From assembly GCA_047967505.1 (NCBI GenBank), contig CM106540.1: 64,000 nucleotides of DNA; one strand, written 5' to 3'. This DNA comes from Dipteris shenzhenensis (taxonomy: Eukaryota; Polypodiophyta; Polypodiopsida; Gleicheniales). Every line of letters starts with the position of its first letter. Position 1 is the first letter of the stretch. Made by a program: the position numbers and the translations under genes. Shown here in pieces: positions 58,876-64,000 of the stretch. A model generated the notes under the pieces. The model searched no databases. It was not told the DNA's origin and saw only the letters and a program-made list of their open reading frames with translations.

Positions 58876-59690
58876 CATGACCATGTTAAGGTTGTAAGCC
58901 TCACTCTCTAGGTTAATGTAATGGGGACTTAAAATGGCCTAGTATCTAGAGAGGCATGTCCCCTCACACGGTTGTTACACATGGAATTGTGAACTACCAG
59001 TCCCATATACAATGTGATAATACGAGTTCGCTTGCAGCTACGAAACATCTAGGGAACACAGTGTGAATATTCCTTTAGGCCGTTTCACAAGGCTAGACAC
59101 TAAATGACAGCTTCCAACTTTGTAGGAGCCAATTAGTTCTCCTTTCTTTTGTCCAACTTGATACTATTTTGAGGGTCTATTCCTAGTTGCCTTGTTTTTG
59201 TATGCCGTTTGGGGCAGTTTATCATCATTATTTACATAGGCTCCTTCACCCTCAAAACTCATTGGTGATGTTGCAACTCCTCCATTGGTGATGTGGTGTT
59301 TCCGTTCTTGTCAACCTGCAGTCCCGTTCCCATTCCAAAGGGGTGCAGCGTTCTGAAGACATCCCCATTCCAATTAAATATGCCTAACAGTATCTTCAGG
59401 GCCATGGGCGTTGTCATCTCCCAAGGCAAGACAAAGTACGACAAACTATGATACAAATGCCTTAAGCACGTGGCAATGTGTGGTGGGCTTGTGTGATGTG
59501 TGCTCAACACTGCAACACAATCTATAACAGTGCTTGCAAGATGGGTGACATGAGTGGATTGAAGAAGACGAGGCAAGCATGCCGCAAAGAACCCCAAACG
59601 CCAAGCACGTCACTGACAAAGAGCTACGGTAGGACCATTAGAAACTCCTATGCCACAGGAGGTACAAGCTGAGGGAGCCCCCTCATGTCG
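58876..59690. other. No recognisable gene
   Basis: Short ORFs only (59259-59597 on the minus strand is the longest), with no domain I know. Confidence 0.4.
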
Positions 59691-59696
59691 ACTCTA

Positions 59697-59875
59697 GACC
59701 ATAGTTACGCTGAAACACATTTCAGAGCCCAACCACGCTTGAAACGCCATTCCAAGGAAGCTTGGATCTTGAAACGCGTTTCAAAGTCTAAAACGTTTCA
59801 GGACCCTGAAACGGCTGGCCGAAACGTTTCAGCCAGCCTGAAACGCGTTTCACGGCACAAAAACAGCCCGTTTCA
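59697..59875. repeat. GAAAC/GTTTC palindrome cluster
   Basis: About eleven GAAAC or GTTTC half-sites in some 180 bp. Three pair into perfect palindromes: ttgaaacgcgtttcaa at 59769-59784, gaaacgtttc at 59821-59830 and tgaaacgcgtttca at 59839-59852. A related cluster (cgtttccccgtttcag, gaaacgtttccgttttcg) occurs at about 60375-60455. Confidence 0.85.
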
Positions 59876-59984
59876 AACAACAAAGCATCTAGGGTCTCCA
59901 AATGTCGCGAAAATCCAACATGAGCCCAATTTTGGTCGTTTTGACTTCGATTTTGGCCTCTTGTGGAATGTTTCACTCCTTCCA

Positions 59985-60225
59985 CTCCTTCAACCTCATA
60001 CTCTCTCCATCCTCAACGTCTTCCAGCCCTCCTTGAGCCCCATTCACTCCTTTGCACTCCTTTCTCTCCTGCAGGCTGCTTCAGCCCTCCATCATCATCT
60101 ACTCCCCTTCAGCCCTCCTTCAAAGCTCTAACTCCACTCCTTCAGCCCTCTTTCAGGCTTCAGCCCTCTTTCAACCCTCCTTCAGCCGCCTCTTTCAGCC
60201 CTCTCTTTCAGCCTTCTAAGTTCTA
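59985..60225 (+). repeat. Pyrimidine-rich array of the decamer TTCAGCCCTC
   Basis: The plus strand has ttcagccctc or a one-base variant at least seven times at about 60080-60215, set in C/T-rich sequence. The plus-strand ORF 59685-60131 crosses this and the palindrome cluster and is not supported as a gene. Confidence 0.75.
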
Positions 60226-60375
60226 ATTTGTAACTTGTTCTAACTTCTAAGTGACATTGTGGTAAGTATTATGCACTATATTTTAAGTTACACGTAGGTT
60301 GTTGGCTGTAGCAATCTAAATGTGTGTGTTCTCATCTCAAAACCCCCTTTTCTAAAAACCCCTTGTTGCTGACGT

Positions 60376-60455
60376 GGCGTTTCCCCGTTTCAGCCATCCC
60401 AAAAATCCCGAAACGTTTCCGTTTTCGTTTTCGTTCCCCGTTTCCGTTTCCCCTA
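60376..60455. repeat. Second GTTTC/GAAAC cluster
   Basis: ggcgtttccccgtttcag and gaaacgtttccgttttcg, followed by ccccgtttccgtttcccc. It has the same half-site as 59697-59875, but mostly as direct repeats. Confidence 0.7.
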
Positions 60456-60814
60456 ACTATGCGAGTCTAGACTCTTGTGAGCGACGCTTCTGCGATCTTT
60501 TGGCAGACCCAATGCTTCCGACAGCCCCTCGAGGCTCTCGCCCAATTTTGATGTTGGTATCTGACCAAAATCAAAGCTCTTCCTCTCTTAACACATCTAA
60601 TAATCAAAAATGAAAATCGACGCAACAAAATCGACAAAAGACCCTTTATTGAACTAGGACTGTGGCTCACCTCTATAGAGTTTTATATCACTTATAAGGA
60701 CTCAAGGTTTTAGACTTAGGACACACTACTAGGACCATCAACTCGAGACAAGAGTATACTAGATGCTAAGAGCCAACAAGAAGGCCTAGCAACAATAGTT
60801 TTTTCCATACATTA

Positions 60815-61140
60815 CCATACGCATACTGCATACCGAAACGTAAGCATAATTGGAGTATGGATCAGCCCCTCGGGCTGAATCATACGAGACCCTAATTTTA
60901 ACCCCCCAAAAAAACAGGAAAATATACATTGTACTCATTTAATTGACTGAGAGCTACAAAACTTTCAACTTCAAACGTGTAGTAATTTTCAAGTCAAGAA
61001 ACTGATTAAAAAACGTTTTCATAAAGGTCTAGGAACCTCATTTTTCCCCTAAAAACACCAAGTAAGATTGGCCGTACCATACGCGTACGGGATAATTATT
61101 TCATACGCGTATGATTCAGCCAACCATACACGTACGGACC
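60815..61140. repeat. CATACG/CGTATG motif region
   Basis: It contains catacgcatactgcatacc, accatacgcgtacggg, the perfect palindrome catacgcgtatg (about 61102-61113) and accatacacgtacgg. The cores TACGCGTA and ACGCGT link it to the cluster at 59.7 kb. Confidence 0.65.
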
Positions 61141-62240
61141 CAACTATGTTGGCAATCAGTCAATTATCCACAAACCTCTAGAAGACAACTCTCATAGAAA
61201 ATTTGCTCACAGCCACGACAACCTCTAAAGGATCTCCAAGCACCGCCGAATCTCCAAAATTAACGAAAACGCAAGAACTTGATTGGTCGACCAGTGTGGT
61301 TGCATGCACCACGTGCCCTCAATGTCAAACCATGCACCAATCACGTTGCATGAACACAATGTCTCATCAAAGGCCAACCTAAACAATCATGGGCTCATCA
61401 CCCCTTTACAACCCTTTGTCCACGAGATTGTTATCCACTCCCAAGAGACGTGTCCCCTCATAACCCCCTCATCCACGTCATTAGGACTGACATCTCTAGT
61501 GCCTGGAATGTCTAGATAGCTTGAGGGCCCTAGCTGCTAGAACTGTTGTGGAAGGGGCTGTTTTGGATGGGGCGTCGACCTTGTAGTCCATGGGAAAGGG
61601 AAAGACTCCTACGCGGTCCTGGGAGAGTCACACCCTGATCCTACAAGTAAGAATGTTGGGATTGGAATGGCACTCTGGCCTTGGGTAACTGATTAGAAGT
61701 AAACATTGAGGGGATGACGAGGCGAAAGAAGGTGGGGGGAAGGAGAAACGACAGATATGGGGAAGGGTGAAGAGGAAAAGGCTGTGGAAATGGGGAAGGG
61801 GGGGACAAATCTTGGGGATAGGAGGGGGATGGGTGGTGAGGGCCACCCCAAGCCTCATTGCAACGGAATTGGAGGGGGGGGGAGGAGGAGCATTGGACCT
61901 TCCTTCTCTTCAATTTGATGATAAGGACTCAAATGTTCAAGATAATGGAGCTCTGGATCACGAACGGACACACGACTACTTTCTAGTTGGCTTTCCAATT
62001 GGACAGTTGGGTCTAGTAGCGATGGTGCTCCGCTTAGGCCAGTTGCACACTGGCTACTGAACCAGTGCGACAGTTGGCTAGGCGTGTGTACTTCCCTTTT
62101 GATGCTATAGGCAATAAAGGTAGGCATCAAGCAAGTCATGCCTTTGGTGCATCGCCACACAAACATGGATTACTCACATTCCAAACTACCACGGCCTTCA
62201 AGGGGGGGGAGGAGAGAGAGAGAGAGAGAGAGAGAGGAAT
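61141..62240. other. No recognisable gene; G-rich stretch
   Basis: The plus strand at 61720-61890 is strongly G-rich with several runs of five or more G, giving long Pro-rich ORFs on the other strand that I do not accept. A (GA)n run lies at 62212-62236. Confidence 0.45.
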
Positions 62241-62600
62241 GAGACAAGATTTGGCTTCCATTGAGCGTCTCAGGGAGCAAGACACAACCTACGAGAGTGC
62301 TCGGCTAGACCTACAAGACACGAACATACGCAAGACTGAGTTCCCTTATCATACCTTTCGGGTGCAATGGGTGCCACAAGGAGATAGGATGACCAGGCAG
62401 TTTTTCTAGTCCTATCTCCACGCTGTTTTTCTAGACCACTAGCCCACACTTAACACGGACATAGATTCAATGGTTACAAGATGCAAGCGAACAAATGCAT
62501 TCAAACCTACAGGAGATCTCAGAGATGACCATTGCCTTCTATCACGCGTTGTTTCAATTTGAGGAGTCGACTAGGTCTTTTCAGTCCAAGACGCAATTTC
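62240..62600 (+). pseudogene. LINE ORF2 linker fragment (between endonuclease and RT)
   Basis: IERLREQDTTYESARLDLQD, then VQWVPQGDRMTRQFF (62345-62408), and after a gap LQEISEMTIAFYHALFQ (about 62502-62555). Plant LINEs have W...GD.NT.FFH followed by an I....A...FY..LF block just before the RT. Frame breaks and a missing segment show it is dead. Orientation is opposite to the RT fragment that follows at 62800-63345. Confidence 0.5.
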
Positions 62601-62799
62601 GGGCCCCAAAGGCCAAGCACTAACTCTCTCTCTAGGCTCTTTGTCGTGTCATTTGTAAACTCCACGTCCAGTTGCAGCTCCTCTTGCTCGATAGAGAGCC
62701 CCAACCCACTGCCACATAGAGAAAGAGAGAATGAGCTAGAGAGCAACCGTGCCGTACTGAGCGGGAAAATGAGCCTTACTAAGTAGGAACGTGTGGAGG

Positions 62800-63345
62800 C
62801 CTCCCTCGTGTGACCCCCAATAAGCATCTGACTGGTGCTCCCTGCATACAAGGTAAAGACCCCTTGTTTGGAAAACCCAACTTCTACATGGTGCTCTCTA
62901 GAGAAGACCACTCCACCCTATCATAGGCATTCTTGAAATCCAAAAGGACTGTGATAGGCTGAGACTCCTCCTTAGTGAATCCCAAAAGAGATGCTGTCCA
63001 TGATACTGCGTGTTTGAACAGAACTTGTCTGCATGTCGTGGATGATGTCAATGAGACGGGGCCGCAATTGCAGGCTCAAGATCTTGGCTAAGATCTTGTA
63101 AGCGATATGTGGAATGTTATACCATCCCCCTCCTTTCAGGATCAAACAAATCCACCCTCGACTCAATGGCGGCGTGAGTGAGCTGGAGTCGAAAATCTCG
63201 TGAAAAGCCAGACATTGGGGAGTGTGAATATACTCCTAGAAGCAACTAAATAAGGACGATGACAATCCATTCTCCCCAGGGCACTTCAATGGAGGGAGGG
63301 CCTTTGAAAGCTCCTCATTAGTGAAAGAGGCCCCCATGTGTCAAT
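62800..63345 (-). pseudogene. LINE reverse transcriptase fragment
   Basis: The minus strand reads FTNEELSKALPPLKCPGENG (about 63255-63315), then GGGWYNIPHIAYKILAKIL and LRPRLIDIIHDMQTSSVQTR in 62972-63166. After a frame change FGFQECL/VLLDFKNAYDRVEWSS is near 62910-62960. These are the RT fingers and palm blocks of plant LINEs: E....L....K.PG.DG, the IPLIYKI-like block, the QT.FV..R block and the first catalytic Asp in DF..AYD.V.W. The C-terminal palm with YADD is absent. Stops separate the blocks. Confidence 0.78.
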
Positions 63346-64000
63346 TCATGCTTGAGGAGACAATTGTTGGATCAATCGGACAAAATCAGTCGGATTCCTC
63401 AGCTACTAAGAGATCTTGGATTAGGGGGCCGCAATTAGGATTCCGTTTGGATTCCACAAGGGCAGACAGCAAGATACTTAGACTGCCAATTGGGTATTGA
63501 CATCTAAGCAGAGCAACAGATTGCCCTTGTGCTAGAGTGTGTGCAGTGGAAGCTTTTGTATTGGGGCTAGAACAAACTCTCCCTAACAAGAAAGGCCTTC
63601 GTTGCCAACCAGGTCTTGGCCACGGCTCAGTACATAGCCTCATGCTGATGTTTTCAAAGGGAGGTATGAGATAGCCCAGACACTTAGTGCGTACTTTGTT
63701 ATAGGTAGAATCCAATGGCACGAGGAACATTAGAGCTAGGTCCCTTGGCAAACGGTGATCCTTCCCACGGCAGAGGGAACCACAAATGCAGAGCAGACCC
63801 ATTTTGGGCAAGTTGGTAGTGTGAAGTCTCACTCCAGGCTCAGAGCTCTAGAAACTATTAATCAACGAGGGCTTCTCAAGGATATCCTCCACACTGGAGG
63901 TCAATGGCAACAGTCCCATAGGTGGATCTTTACACATACACATCCAAGACCCTAATGCTAATCGACACATCTCATCATAAATTTTGCCATTCAATTACTC
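63346..64000. other. Probable upstream part of the minus-strand LINE; no clear motif
   Basis: A minus-strand ORF (63386-63832, 148 codons) ends just upstream of the RT blocks in gene direction, where LINE ORF2 linker sequence is expected. I could not recognise motifs in it. Confidence 0.35.

Noticed and set aside
59685-60131. 148-codon plus-strand ORF
   Set aside because: It spans the palindrome cluster and the TTCAGCCCTC array. It is open by composition, with no domain.
1-64000. CRISPR array, rRNA or tRNA genes
   Set aside because: No regularly spaced short repeats with unique spacers and no cloverleaf or rRNA signatures were seen. The organism is a plant.

Overview
The window is nuclear DNA of a seed plant with a repeat-rich genome. 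The evidence is two spliced housekeeping genes with plant-type protein sequences, a telo-box promoter, long TE-filled introns, plant-type Ty1/copia and Ty3/gypsy LTR retrotransposons, LINE fragments, and many (GA)n, (CA)n and GC-skewed simple repeats. I cannot name the species. The proteasome protein differs noticeably from the angiosperm sequences I know.

Layout. 0.3-1.8 kb: dead Ty3/gypsy pol fragment (+). 4.3-4.9 kb: a small gene for a conserved plant membrane protein (-), with a perfectly adjacent 175-bp duplication just past its stop codon. 6.15-22.4 kb: a chain of three Ty1/copia elements, all on the minus strand. Element 1 keeps its 3' LTR and has a truncated 5' LTR. That LTR is fused at about 11395/11396 to the last 88 bp of the 3' LTR of element 2. 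Element 2 in turn interrupts the RNase H domain of element 3 at 16675. 26.0-26.5 kb: irregular array of a CCACATCATCA-like motif. 27.3-31.5 kb: a fourth, decayed copia element (+), followed by a minisatellite. 32.4-41 kb: mostly unrecognisable, with weak retroelement traces.

41.28-45.94 kb (-): a complete seven-exon ribosomal protein uL22 (RPL17) gene. Its first coding exon is only the ATG, its promoter carries a telo-box, and intron 5 is built almost wholly from two copies of a dispersed repeat. That repeat also occurs near 39.6 kb and 58.7 kb. 46.3-55.2 kb: a graveyard of LINE and copia fragments on both strands. It also holds a Z-DNA/G-quadruplex/polypurine cluster (50.35-51.0 kb) and a 165-168-bp tandem array upstream of an ORF1-like reading frame. 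56.8-58.0 kb (-): six exons of the proteasome subunit beta-1 gene (PBA1/PSMB6 type). The N-terminal exons with the catalytic Thr are not visible. 58.5-64 kb: another repeat copy, palindrome-rich DNA and LINE fragments.

The host genes form no operon or pathway. One serves ribosome assembly, one protein turnover, and one encodes a small membrane protein of unknown role. The rest is transposable elements in various states of decay. In-frame stops in these are often TAG where CAG is expected, as cytosine methylation at CHG sites followed by deamination would produce. I found no CRISPR, tRNA or rRNA genes and no clear new defence or metabolic system. The best leads are the repeat-built intron, the chimeric LTR junction and the palindrome cluster at 59.7-61.1 kb.
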